From Marinobacterium mangrovicola (GTDB taxonomy: Bacteria > Pseudomonadota > Gammaproteobacteria > Pseudomonadales > Balneatricaceae), in assembly GCF_004339595.1 (NCBI RefSeq), contig NZ_SMFU01000008.1, positions 558,001 through 622,000 on the forward strand: a DNA stretch of 64,000 bases, written 5' to 3'. The position numbers and the translations under genes are program-made. Shown piece after piece: positions 45,597-54,200 of this stretch; the first letter of the stretch is position 1; the number at the start of each line of letters is the position of its first letter. The notes beneath the pieces were generated by a model. It was given only the letters and a program-made list of their open reading frames with translations. It did not search any database and had not been told where the DNA came from.

Positions 45597-45981
45597 ACTG
45601 GTCGGCTGGCGCAGGCTGACGAAACGCGAATATGACCGGCAGGTAAACCGGGATCTGTCGCGACAGAACTCAGAAGGCCTGTTGAAACGTAACCTCGTCG
45701 ATGTGCTGCAGCGGGGTTATAACGCTGCGCTGGAAAAGCTTGCTCAGCTGGAAGCAGAGCATGGCAAGGTCGACTCCACCGCCAGAACAGACTCGGTGTT
45801 GCAGCCGCTGGAGGGGGCGGCCGAGGAGCTGATCGAATACGCGGTGCAGAAACACCGCACTTCCTGCGCGCTATCCAACTTTCCCGCTGAACATCGCCCC
45901 AGTGCCGCCTATATCGCCGAAGCCCTGCAGGCCGTCGGCGTGCAGTGGGATGAGTTTAAACTCAAGCTCGGCGAACGCTAG
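45559..45981 (+). CDS. Hypothetical protein overlapping the FAD oxidoreductase gene
   Basis: A 140-residue, mostly helical, charged cytoplasmic protein starting at an ATG with AGGAGAG 6 bases upstream, inside the 3' end of the FAD gene and in another frame. It contains RRLTKREYDRQVNRD and a segment NLVDVLQRGYNAALEKLAQL likely to be amphipathic or coiled coil. I do not recognise the family. The overlap suggests translational coupling with the oxidoreductase, so they may work together. It converges with the LysR regulator gene, with 30 bases between their ends. Confidence 0.75.
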   Translation: MALNMPLNSLHDELVGWRRLTKREYDRQVNRDLSRQNSEGLLKRNLVDVLQRGYNAALEKLAQLEAEHGKVDSTARTDSVLQPLEGAAEELIEYAVQKHRTSCALSNFPAEHRPSAAYIAEALQAVGVQWDEFKLKLGER

Positions 45982-46011
45982 TTCAGGGTCTGGAGCTGCA
46001 GCGCCCAGGGC

Positions 46012-46962
46012 TCAGTGATGGCTGTCGGGATAGAGCTCTTTCGCTCCCGAGCGCAGCGCAGCGAGCATCTGGGTCAGTGTCAGCGACTCCCGTCGTCCCT
46101 GAATCGTGATAATCCCCACCGGCGGCATCTCCAGCGGCAGTTCGATCGGCAGGCGATAAAGCAGGCCCTGGTCACAGAAGTGGCGCGCTACGCTGCCCGC
46201 CACATAGCCGATTGCGGGGCGCTGCTGAATGGCGTTGAAGATCGCCAGAAAGGAGGCGGTTTCGATCAGGTCGCTGGGCGGATTGATGCCGTGTTTATAG
46301 AACATCTGGTTCAGCTTCACCCGTGACGATGCCCAGGGCGGTGGCACCACCCAGCGATCATCCACCAGGTCTTTCCAGTCTGGTGACTCCAGCTGCGCGG
46401 CCGGATGTTCCGGTGAGCAGACCAGACACATTTCTTCATCGTAAAGCGGCTCGGTGGCCAGGTCTGGCGCTGCGTAGCCAGGCTCCAGGCGGCCGACGAT
46501 CAGGTCCAGCTCTCCGGTACGCAGTTTTGGCAGCAGCCGCTTCAGGTCGCCCTCTTCAATCAGCGCGGTGGAGTGGGGCGAGTGACGCTTCAGCGTCTCT
46601 ATAGCATGGGAGAGCAACATCGGCATCACCACCACCATGGCGCCAATATTGACGCGGCCGGCGGCGCCGCTGGCCACGGCGCCGAGCTCGTCACAGGTTT
46701 TGTCGTAATCCGCCTGCACGGCGCGGGCGAAACGGATAATTGCCTCGCCGTAGGCGGTGGGTTCGGTGCCCTTGGTGGAGCGGATAAACAGCTCCAGTCC
46801 AAACATCTTTTCGATCTCGGCGAGCATCTTCGAAACCGCCGGCTGGGTCAGCGACAGGCGCTCGGCCACACGGCCGATATGGCGGAATTCATCCAGCGCC
46901 ACCAAAAGTTGCAGATGTCTAAGCTTCAGGTTCGACCTCAGAACCCGGTCCAGATCATTCAC
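46012..46962 (-). CDS. LysR-type regulator, GbpR/PcaQ-like
   Basis: A 316-residue LysR regulator: helix-turn-helix at about residues 12-70 (LKLRHLQLLVALDEFRHIG, LTQPAVSKMLAEIEKMFG) and an effector-binding domain. The N-terminus most resembles the GbpR/PcaQ group (sugar-binding protein and protocatechuate regulators). It is divergent from the altronate dehydratase-like gene across 193 bases, which contain the perfect inverted repeat ATAACC-N4-GGTTAT, the PcaQ-type operator. It should sense a sugar acid or its breakdown product; which one is unknown. Confidence 0.88.
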   Translation of the reverse strand: MNDLDRVLRSNLKLRHLQLLVALDEFRHIGRVAERLSLTQPAVSKMLAEIEKMFGLELFIRSTKGTEPTAYGEAIIRFARAVQADYDKTCDELGAVASGAAGRVNIGAMVVVMPMLLSHAIETLKRHSPHSTALIEEGDLKRLLPKLRTGELDLIVGRLEPGYAAPDLATEPLYDEEMCLVCSPEHPAAQLESPDWKDLVDDRWVVPPPWASSRVKLNQMFYKHGINPPSDLIETASFLAIFNAIQQRPAIGYVAGSVARHFCDQGLLYRLPIELPLEMPPVGIITIQGRRESLTLTQMLAALRSGAKELYPDSHH

Positions 46963-47032
46963 GCTAACCCCCTGTTTTTATAGCAATAGATGAACTCTGT
47001 TTTTGGTATCGGTGAGTTAATCTAACTCTATA

Positions 47033-47050
47033 CATAACCTAATGGTTATG
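47033..47050. promoter_or_regulatory. LysR-type operator, PcaQ-like inverted repeat
   Basis: CATAACC (47033-47039), TAAT, GGTTATG (47044-47050): a perfect 7-base inverted repeat with a 4-base spacer. It fits the PcaQ consensus ATAACC-N4-GGTTAA at all but the final base and the general T-N11-A LysR pattern. It lies 70 bases from the LysR ATG and 106 bases from the divergent gene's ATG. Confidence 0.7.
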
Positions 47051-47155
47051 AATGCAGTCGATACTTTCATTTTAAAGTAATGACCCTGCCGCGCATACTC
47101 CGCTTTAACCACACTCCGCAAGTGAGTATCCGGAATTAAGGCCAGAGGAAGTTTC

Positions 47156-48691
47156 ATGGCAGAACAGTCCAGCGTGTCTCCGTTGATGAGACTCCACCCC
47201 GCAGACAACGTACTGGTAGTACGTCGCGCTGTGTCGCTTGGCGATGAGGTGCCGGAGTTCGGCGTCAAGGTGCGCGCTCAGGTCCCTTCAGGGCACAAAA
47301 TCGCGGCCCGTCTGATCAAGCAGGGCGAACAGATCTGCAAGTACAACACGGTGATCGGTGCGGCTACCCGCGATATCGAAGCCGGTGAGCATGTTCACAC
47401 CCATAACATGGAGCTGGTGGACTACTACCGCGATCCCGAGTTCTGCGCCGATGTAAAACCGGTGGATTACCTGCCGGAATCGGAACGTGCCACTTTCCAG
47501 GGTTTTGTGCGCCCCGATGGCCGGGTCGCCACGCGTAACTTTGTCGGCATCATGTCGTCGGTGAACTGTTCCGCCACGGTGATCAACCAGATCGCAGCCT
47601 ACTTTACCCCTGAAAAGCTTGCCGACTATCCGAACGTGGATGGCGTGGTCGCCTTCGCCCAGACCAGTGGCTGTGGCATGTCTTCCCCGAGCTATCACTT
47701 CGATGTGCTGCGCCGCACCTTGGCCGGTTACGCCCGTCATCCCAATATGGGTGGCGTGCTGATCGTGGGCCTGGGTTGCGAGCGCAACCAGGTGGCGGGC
47801 CTGATGGAATCCCAGGGGCTGGAAGCCGGTAACCTGGTGCGCTCCCTGGTGATGCAGGAAACTCGCGGTACCCGCGCTTCCATCGAAGCGGGTATCGAAG
47901 CGATCAAGGAGATGCTGCCGATCGCCAACCAGGTTAAGCGTGAACCGGTCAGTGCCAGCCATCTGAAGATCGGCCTTGAGTGCGGCGGTTCCGACGGTCT
48001 CTCCGGTATCTCTGCCAACCCGGGTCTTGGCGCGGCCATGGATATTCTGGTGCGTCACGGTGGCACCGCGATTTTGTCTGAAACTCCTGAGATCCACGGT
48101 GTCGAATTCATGCTGACCCGCCGGGCGGTTACGCCGGAAGTGGGTCAGAAACTGCTGGATCGCCTGGCCTGGTGGGAAGAGTACACCCGCGGTCATGCCG
48201 GTCAGTTCAATGGTGTTGTAGGGCCGGGCAACCAGGCCGGGGGACTTGCGAATATCTTCGAGAAGTCGCTGGGCTCTGCCATGAAGGGTGGTACCACGCC
48301 GCTGCAGGAGGTGTATGAATACGCCGAGCCGATCGACAAGGCCGGGTTCGTGTTCATGGACTCACCGGGGTATGATCCTGTTGCCGTTACGGGACAGATT
48401 GCCAGCGGCGCCAACATTATCTGCTTCACAACAGGTCGTGGATCCATGTTCGGGTCTAAACCTGCTCCTACTATCAAACTGACCTCCAACACTCCGGTGT
48501 TCGAGCAGCTCAGCGAAGATATGGATATCAACTGTGGTCAGGTCATCGACGGAAAACTGTCTATCGAAGAGATGGGACAGGAGATTTTTGACCATATTCT
48601 GCGTGTTGCCTCGGGTGAGCGCAGCTGCAGCGAGAAGCTTGGTCTAGGCGATCACGAGTTTATCCCCTGGCATATCGGTATTGTCAGCTAA
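47156..48691 (+). CDS. UxaA/GarD-family sugar-acid dehydratase
   Basis: A 511-residue altronate/galactarate dehydratase family protein. An N-terminal SAF domain (about residues 8-95) precedes the catalytic UxaA domain (about 110-505). Motifs include RPDGRVATRNFVGIMSSVNCS, FAQTSGCGMSS, GLGCERNQ and LECGGSDGLSGI, with the Cys residues used for the iron/metal site. The length fits GarD (523) and UxaA (495). It dehydrates hexonic or aldaric acids. With the aldolase and aldehyde dehydrogenase next to it, the likely route is sugar acid to 2-keto-3-deoxy acid, then retro-aldol cleavage. The true substrate is not deducible. Confidence 0.9.
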   Translation: MAEQSSVSPLMRLHPADNVLVVRRAVSLGDEVPEFGVKVRAQVPSGHKIAARLIKQGEQICKYNTVIGAATRDIEAGEHVHTHNMELVDYYRDPEFCADVKPVDYLPESERATFQGFVRPDGRVATRNFVGIMSSVNCSATVINQIAAYFTPEKLADYPNVDGVVAFAQTSGCGMSSPSYHFDVLRRTLAGYARHPNMGGVLIVGLGCERNQVAGLMESQGLEAGNLVRSLVMQETRGTRASIEAGIEAIKEMLPIANQVKREPVSASHLKIGLECGGSDGLSGISANPGLGAAMDILVRHGGTAILSETPEIHGVEFMLTRRAVTPEVGQKLLDRLAWWEEYTRGHAGQFNGVVGPGNQAGGLANIFEKSLGSAMKGGTTPLQEVYEYAEPIDKAGFVFMDSPGYDPVAVTGQIASGANIICFTTGRGSMFGSKPAPTIKLTSNTPVFEQLSEDMDINCGQVIDGKLSIEEMGQEIFDHILRVASGERSCSEKLGLGDHEFIPWHIGIVS

Positions 48692-48710
48692 ATTTTTTGG
48701 AGGTGTCACC

Positions 48711-50195
48711 TTGGCATTCAGCTTCGATCGTCAGGATCTGATCAAATCACAGAACTTCATCGCCGGCCGTTGGCAGGATGCGGTATCCGGCCAGGTTTTC
48801 CCGGTGCTCGATCCGGCCGATATGACCGAGATCACCCGGGTTCCCGATAGCGGTGCCGCTGATGCGCAGAGCGCCGTCGAGGCAGCCCGCGCTGCGCTGC
48901 CGGCCTGGCGCGCAACACCAGCCAAGGCCCGCGCTGCGATCATCAAGCGCTGGAACGCCCTGATCCTTGAGAACAAAGAGGAGCTGGGAAAGCTGGTCTC
49001 CTATGAGCAGGGTAAGCCGCTGGCCGAGGGTATTGGCGAAATCGTCTATGCCGCGAGCTACGTGGAGTGGTTTGGTGACGAAGCTGCCCGCATCACCGGT
49101 GAGGTGATCGAGTCTCCGGTAGCCGGTCGCAAAATGTTCGCCGTGCGTGAGCCGGTGGGTGTCGTGGCCGTGATTACTCCGTGGAACTTCCCGGCGGCAA
49201 TGATTGCCCGCAAGATCGCACCGGCACTGGCTGCAGGCTGCACCGTGGTCGGCAAGCCGGCGGAAGATACTCCGCTGACCTCCCTGGCGCTGGCTAAACT
49301 GGCTGCAGAAGCAGGAGTGCCGGAAGGCGTGCTGAACCTGGTTTGCGCCTCCCGCGAGCAAACCCCGGAAGTGGTTGATGTCTGGCTCGACAGCCCGCAG
49401 GTCCGCAAGGTCAGCTTTACCGGCTCCACCCCGGTAGGCAAACACCTGGCTCGCCGTTCCGCGGATACCCTGAAAAAACTTTCCCTGGAACTGGGTGGCA
49501 ACGCGCCGTTCGTGGTGTTTGACGATGCCGATCTGGACGCCGCTGTTGATGGTCTGATGGCGGCTAAATTCCGCAACGGCGGTCAGACCTGTGTCTGCCC
49601 GAACCGTGTCTACGTTCAGTCCGGCGTGTTCGACGAGTTCGCCGCCAAGCTGACCGAGCGCGTAGCCGCGCTGAAGGTCGGTCCCGCCACCGAAGAGGGT
49701 GTGATGATCGGGCCGATGATCAACGAGCGCGCCGTAGACAAGATTCTCAACCACATCAACGACGCTGTAGTGCATGGCGCCAAGGTGCTGACCGGCGGTC
49801 GCCGGGTACGCGAAGAGCTGGGTCCGAACTACATCGCACCGACTGTGCTGGCCAACGTGTCCAACCAGGCCGTGCTCTGCTGCGAAGAGACCTTCGGTCC
49901 GGTTGCGCCGCTGTTCTCCTTTGAAACCGAAGCGCAAGTGATCGCCGCGGCCAACGATACGCCGTTTGGCCTGGCCGGTTACTTCTACTCCGAAAACGTC
50001 AGCCGCATCTGGCGTGTGGCCGATGCCCTGGAGACCGGCATCGTCGGTATCAACGAAGGCGCGGTGGCTTCTGAAGCAGCGCCGTTCGGCGGTGTTAAAG
50101 AGTCCGGTTACGGCCGCGAAGGCTCGATCCATGGCCTCGAAGACTTTATGCAGATCAAGTACCTGTGCCAGGGCAACCTTAAGCAGCAGCCCTGA
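48711..50195 (+). CDS. GabD-like NAD(P)-dependent aldehyde dehydrogenase
   Basis: A 494-residue aldehyde dehydrogenase of the succinate-semialdehyde type, aligning over its length with E. coli GabD: AITPWNFPAAMIARK, SFTGSTPVGK, LELGGNAPFVVFDDADLD (catalytic Glu) and GGQTCVCPNRV (catalytic Cys). The start is the TTG at 48711, because GGAGGTG is correctly placed 7 bases before it; a TTG at 48681 is not. It comes 19 bases after the dehydratase. In this context it may oxidise the aldehyde released by the aldolase, or alpha-ketoglutarate semialdehyde; a GABA pathway is not indicated. The substrate is an inference. Confidence 0.92.
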   Translation: MAFSFDRQDLIKSQNFIAGRWQDAVSGQVFPVLDPADMTEITRVPDSGAADAQSAVEAARAALPAWRATPAKARAAIIKRWNALILENKEELGKLVSYEQGKPLAEGIGEIVYAASYVEWFGDEAARITGEVIESPVAGRKMFAVREPVGVVAVITPWNFPAAMIARKIAPALAAGCTVVGKPAEDTPLTSLALAKLAAEAGVPEGVLNLVCASREQTPEVVDVWLDSPQVRKVSFTGSTPVGKHLARRSADTLKKLSLELGGNAPFVVFDDADLDAAVDGLMAAKFRNGGQTCVCPNRVYVQSGVFDEFAAKLTERVAALKVGPATEEGVMIGPMINERAVDKILNHINDAVVHGAKVLTGGRRVREELGPNYIAPTVLANVSNQAVLCCEETFGPVAPLFSFETEAQVIAAANDTPFGLAGYFYSENVSRIWRVADALETGIVGINEGAVASEAAPFGGVKESGYGREGSIHGLEDFMQIKYLCQGNLKQQP

Positions 50196-50213
50196 TCGGG
50201 AGGGGACAGTACA

Positions 50214-51005
50214 GTGAGCAATAGCTTTAAACAGGCGCTGGCCAAGGGCGAAGCCCAGATCGGTTTCTGGCTTTCCATGGGCACCGGTTACAGCGCGGAG
50301 ATGTCGGCGACGGCTGGTTTCAACTGGCTACTGATCGACAACGAGCATGCGCCCAACGATCTGAACAGCACGCTTGCCCAGCTGCAGGCAGTTGCGCCCT
50401 ATTCAAGCCATCCGGTGGTCCGCGTGGTTCAGGGCGATGCGCCGGGTATCAAGAAGATGCTGGATATCGGCGTGCAGACACTGCTGGTACCAATGGTCGA
50501 TACCGCCGAGCAGGCGCAGCAGATGGTCTCCTTCACCCGTTACCCGCCAGAGGGGATTCGCGGTGTTGGCGCCGCCGTGGCGCGTGCGTCTCGCTGGAAC
50601 GGCATCAAGAACTATGTGCACCAGGCCAATGACGAGGTCTGTCTGCTGGTTCAGGCCGAGACCGTAACCGCACTGGAAAATCTCGAAGCGATCTGCGCCG
50701 TGGACGGCGTCGATGGTGTCTTTATCGGTCCCGCCGATCTGGCGGCGTCCATGGGACACCTGGGCAACCCCGGTCATCCGGATGTGCAGGCCGCTATTGA
50801 AAAGGCGATCAAAACGATCGTCGCATCCGGCAAGGCTGCTGGAACACTGACAGGCGACGCGGCTCAGGCGCGTCGGTTCCTGGAGCTGGGAGCCACCTTC
50901 GTGGCCGTAGGGCTGGATGTCACCCTGATGATGCAGGCCACCCGGGCTCGGGCGGCTGAATTCGGACTGGGAGAGGCGCCTGAAGCAACCAAAGGGCCGT
51001 ATTGA
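50214..51005 (+). CDS. HpcH/HpaI family class II aldolase
   Basis: A 263-residue metal-dependent aldolase of the HpcH/HpaI/GarL family, starting at GTG with GGGAGGGG upstream. [35 protein letters not shown] and [17 protein letters not shown] are family signatures, the metal ligands lying in the E of QAETV and D of GPADLA. It cleaves 2-keto-3-deoxy acids to pyruvate and an aldehyde, for example 5-keto-4-deoxyglucarate to tartronate semialdehyde in E. coli GarL. It lies between the aldehyde dehydrogenase and the transporter, 18 and 100 bases away. The substrate is uncertain. Confidence 0.92.
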   Translation: MSNSFKQALAKGEAQIGFWLSMGTGYSAEMSATAGFNWLLIDNEHAPNDLNSTLAQLQAVAPYSSHPVVRVVQGDAPGIKKMLDIGVQTLLVPMVDTAEQAQQMVSFTRYPPEGIRGVGAAVARASRWNGIKNYVHQANDEVCLLVQAETVTALENLEAICAVDGVDGVFIGPADLAASMGHLGNPGHPDVQAAIEKAIKTIVASGKAAGTLTGDAAQARRFLELGATFVAVGLDVTLMMQATRARAAEFGLGEAPEATKGPY

Positions 51006-51105
51006 TACGGTCCCTGATCGAGTGACGGGCCGCGACAGGGCGGTCCGTAAAGCGAAAAGCAGATAAGCGAATAACTAAACCCCGCAAGAATAAAAAGGAA
51101 GGACC

Positions 51106-52053
51106 ATGAAAAAAGCGATTACAGCATCCGTTCTTCTGGCGAGTGCATTGACCTCCGGAATGGCACTGGCCGAATACCCCACCAAGCCGATCACCATGGT
51201 GATTCCTTATAACGCTGGCGGCGGTACCGACGTTCTGGCGCGTGCGCTGCAGCCGGCGCTGGAGAAATCCCTGGGACAGACCATCGTGGTGAATAACATC
51301 CCCGGTGGCGGCGGTATCCTGGGCTTCACCAAGGTAGCTACCGCCAAGGCGGACGGTTACACGGTGACCATCCCCAATAACGTGATCTTCGCTACCGAAG
51401 GCATGGGTAATGCCACCTACAAATCCACCGGTTTCGATTACCTCGGTAACGTGCTGACCGAAGACTACGTGGTCGCCGTGCGTGCCGATGGTCCCTGGCA
51501 GACCTGGGATGAGCTGGTTGAGGATATGAAAGCGAACCCGGGTAAGGTGAAGTTTGGCTTCTCCGGCTACGGCGGTTCCACCCATGTGGCCAGCGCCATC
51601 CTGGCGCGTAACGTCGGTTACGAAGTGAAGCAGATTCCGCACGATGGCTCCTCTAAAGCGGTCGTTGCCGCCATGGGTGGTCATATCGATGCGCTGATGC
51701 TGAACCTGGGTGACCTGGCTTCCGGTCTTGAGTCCGGTAAGCTGCGTCCGCTCCTGTCTCTGGGTGAGAAGCGCATGGAAGAGTATCCGGATGTACCGAC
51801 CCTGAAAGAGGAGGGCGGTGAGCTACTGCTGACCAACTGGCGTGGCGTTGCAGCACCGGCGGGCGTCAGTGATGAAGTGAAGGAAGCCTGGGGCGAAGCG
51901 CTGAAAGCAGCTACCAGTGATCCTGCCTTCGTCAAGGCGATCGAAGCCCAGGGCGCGACCATCGATTACGTGGCACCGGGCGAAGAGCTGGACCAGCGTA
52001 TGCAGGGCCTGGCCAAGGAGTTCATTGAAACTGCACAGGAACTCAAGCAGTAA
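51106..52053 (+). CDS. Tripartite tricarboxylate transporter substrate-binding protein, TctC family
   Basis: A 315-residue periplasmic binding protein. The signal peptide (MKKAITASVLLASALTSG, cleaved after LA near residue 22) leads into a Bug-type fold with YPTKPITMVIPYNAGGGTDVLA and LSLGEKRMEEYPDVPTL. TctC proteins bind carboxylates; in this cluster the ligand should be the sugar acid degraded by the neighbouring enzymes. AAGGAAGG precedes the ATG. The membrane partners TctB and TctA follow at 54 and 549 bases. The ligand is inferred from context only. Confidence 0.94.
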   Translation: MKKAITASVLLASALTSGMALAEYPTKPITMVIPYNAGGGTDVLARALQPALEKSLGQTIVVNNIPGGGGILGFTKVATAKADGYTVTIPNNVIFATEGMGNATYKSTGFDYLGNVLTEDYVVAVRADGPWQTWDELVEDMKANPGKVKFGFSGYGGSTHVASAILARNVGYEVKQIPHDGSSKAVVAAMGGHIDALMLNLGDLASGLESGKLRPLLSLGEKRMEEYPDVPTLKEEGGELLLTNWRGVAAPAGVSDEVKEAWGEALKAATSDPAFVKAIEAQGATIDYVAPGEELDQRMQGLAKEFIETAQELKQ

Positions 52054-52107
52054 CAGAGAGGCCCGGCCAGATGGCCGGGCCCGGTTTTTAACGGGTTGGA
52101 TGCAGAT

Positions 52108-52581
52108 ATGTTAAGACTCAAAGAGCAGCAGATTTTCTATCTGCTGTTGATCGTGGCGGCAGGCTATTTTCTCAGCATGGCTCAGGCTATCCCCACCGGG
52201 ATGGGCGTAAAGGGGGATCCCGGCGCGGGATTTTTGCCGTTCTGGATCAGTCTCCTGATCATCCTGTTGACCGGCTATCTGCTGATTAAGGATCTCTTTT
52301 CGGGCGAGGAGGGTGAGAGCCAGCCGATCGGCCTGAAAGAGGCGTTTGCTCTGGTGATTACGCTGGCGGCCATCGCCGGGTATATCCTGCTGCTGACCCA
52401 TGTGGGCTTCCTGATCAGTACGCTGGTGTTCCTGTTTGGGTTCCGTTTGCTGGTGGATAAGTTCATCAGCGGGGCAAACCCGGGTCTGCGTTCGATTCTG
52501 GCGTCTGCGCTTTTTTCCGCGGTGTCTTCAGGTTTTATCTACCTGGTGTTCGCGGTCATATTTGAGCTGTCATTGCCCTGA
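52108..52581 (+). CDS. Tripartite tricarboxylate transporter small membrane protein, TctB family
   Basis: A 157-residue protein with four predicted membrane segments (about residues 9-29, 43-63, 78-98 and 125-150), typical of TctB. The ATG at 52108 is preferred; a TTG four codons earlier (52096) is in frame. It lies between tctC and tctA on the same strand and is followed by tctA after 21 bases. TctB is poorly conserved in sequence, so its assignment rests on size, topology and position. Confidence 0.88.
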   Translation: MLRLKEQQIFYLLLIVAAGYFLSMAQAIPTGMGVKGDPGAGFLPFWISLLIILLTGYLLIKDLFSGEEGESQPIGLKEAFALVITLAAIAGYILLLTHVGFLISTLVFLFGFRLLVDKFISGANPGLRSILASALFSAVSSGFIYLVFAVIFELSLP

Positions 52582-52602
52582 GCGGCATAGAGGAGTTGTT
52601 GT

Positions 52603-54114
52603 ATGCTCGCTAACTTCGCCGATGCGGCAGGGTTGTTTTTCAACTATCAGATTTTCCTCGCCATCGCTTTCGGTACCCTGCTGGGTCTGGTCTTCGGCTC
52701 GCTGCCGGGCCTGACCGCCACCATGGGTATTGCGTTGCTGCTGCCGCTGACCTTCGGCATGGAGCCGGTTACCGGTATCGGTATGCTGCTGGGCGTGTAT
52801 TGCGGTGCTATTTCAGGCGGCTCGATTCCCGCCGCGCTGCTGAATATCCCCGGTACACCCTCCTCGGTGGCGACCACCCTTGATGCCTTCCCCATGGCGC
52901 GCAACGGTGAGCCGGGCCGGGCTCTGGGGCTGTGTATCGTATCCTCCTTTATCGGTGGCCTGATCAGCGTTGCCGTATTTGCCTTCATGTCACCGATCGT
53001 GGCGGATGTAGCGTTGAAGTTCAGCGCCATCGAGTACTTCGCTCTGGGCCTGTTCGGTCTGACGATTATCGCGTCCGTATCCGGCGATTCCATTATCAAG
53101 GGGCTGGTCGCAGGCCTGATCGGTGTACTGATCTCGCTGATCGGTATCGACTCCCTCACCGGTATGGTGCGCCTGACCGCAGGTATCCCCGAGCTGATCG
53201 GCGGTGTGGATTTCATGCCGGCGCTGATCGGTCTGTTCGCGCTGTCGCAGATTATCCGTGATGTGACCTCGGACGACGCGACGCTGAATGCCGAGAAAAA
53301 GGTACGTATCTCCAACGCCTATCCGCGTGTGCGTGAAACCCTGAGCAAGTGGAAGGTGTGGCTCAGTAGCTCGTTGATCGGCTCCATCGTGGGTGCGATC
53401 CCGGGTGCTGGCGGTAGCATCGCCTCGTTCCTGGCCTATGACCAGGCCAAGCGGATGTCCAAGACTCCGGAGAAATTCGGCAAGGGCACACCGGAAGGTG
53501 TGGTGGCCTGTGAGTCCGCCAACAACGGTATGACCGGCGGTGCGCTGATTCCGATGATGACCCTGGGTATCCCCGGTGATGCTTCCGCGGCGATCCTGAT
53601 GGGTGGCCTGCTGATTCAGGGCCTGCAGCCTGGTCCGATGCTGTTTCAGGAACAGAGCAATATCGCCTACGGCATTATCATCGCCTTCCTCATTGCCAAC
53701 ATCTTCATGTTCAGCTTCCAGTCGATCGGCATCAAGCTGTTCGTGCGGGTGCTGCAGATTCCGCGCTCCTACCTGATGCCGTTCATCATGGTTATGTGCA
53801 TCCTGGGTTCCTACGGTATCAGCGGTACGCTCAGCTCCGCCTGGATTCTGCTGTTCTTCGGTGTGTTCGGTTATTTCCTCAACCGCTTTGGATTCAGCGC
53901 GGCGCCGGTGGTGCTGGGGATGATCCTGGGTTACATGGTGGAGTCGAACTTCCGTCGCGGCATGACCATGTTTGAAGGCGACTGGACGGTGTTCTTCAGC
54001 CGCCCGATCAGCCTGACCTTCCTGATTCTGTCAGCTCTGTCTATCGGCTTGCCCCTCTACCAGCGCTATCGCAAGGCGAAAAAACAGCGCGAGTTGAAGG
54101 CTAGCGAAGCTTAA
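52603..54114 (+). CDS. Tripartite tricarboxylate transporter large permease, TctA family
   Basis: A 503-residue membrane protein with about ten to twelve helices. TctA marks are GLVFGSLPGLTATMGIALLL at about 29-48, GGSIPAALLNIPGTPSS near 75-91 and GAIPGAGGSIASF near 265. It is the main translocation subunit of the Na+-dependent Ttt transporter. GAGGAG lies upstream of the ATG. The operon ends with a strong hairpin terminator 24 bases after the stop. It belongs to the dehydratase-aldolase unit. Confidence 0.95.
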   Translation: MLANFADAAGLFFNYQIFLAIAFGTLLGLVFGSLPGLTATMGIALLLPLTFGMEPVTGIGMLLGVYCGAISGGSIPAALLNIPGTPSSVATTLDAFPMARNGEPGRALGLCIVSSFIGGLISVAVFAFMSPIVADVALKFSAIEYFALGLFGLTIIASVSGDSIIKGLVAGLIGVLISLIGIDSLTGMVRLTAGIPELIGGVDFMPALIGLFALSQIIRDVTSDDATLNAEKKVRISNAYPRVRETLSKWKVWLSSSLIGSIVGAIPGAGGSIASFLAYDQAKRMSKTPEKFGKGTPEGVVACESANNGMTGGALIPMMTLGIPGDASAAILMGGLLIQGLQPGPMLFQEQSNIAYGIIIAFLIANIFMFSFQSIGIKLFVRVLQIPRSYLMPFIMVMCILGSYGISGTLSSAWILLFFGVFGYFLNRFGFSAAPVVLGMILGYMVESNFRRGMTMFEGDWTVFFSRPISLTFLILSALSIGLPLYQRYRKAKKQRELKASEA

Positions 54115-54137
54115 TACCTGGTCCCGAAGTAGAAACC

Positions 54138-54167
54138 AAAATCCCGGTCTGAGTGCCGGGATTTTTT
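54138..54167 (+). terminator. Intrinsic terminator after tctA
   Basis: AAAATCCCGG (54138-54147) pairs with CCGGGATTTT (54156-54165) and continues into T. Strong; its A-rich left side may also serve the convergent chemoreceptor gene. Confidence 0.9.
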
Positions 54168-54200
54168 GTCTGTGACAGGGGCTTTAGAGGGTTGCAGCGC

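Noticed and set aside
48747-50132. A 461-codon open frame on the minus strand across the aldehyde dehydrogenase gene.
   Set aside because: It is antisense to a clear GabD-like enzyme with full motifs; its translation shows no recognisable domain and low-complexity His/Gly/Arg content typical of GC-rich shadow frames.
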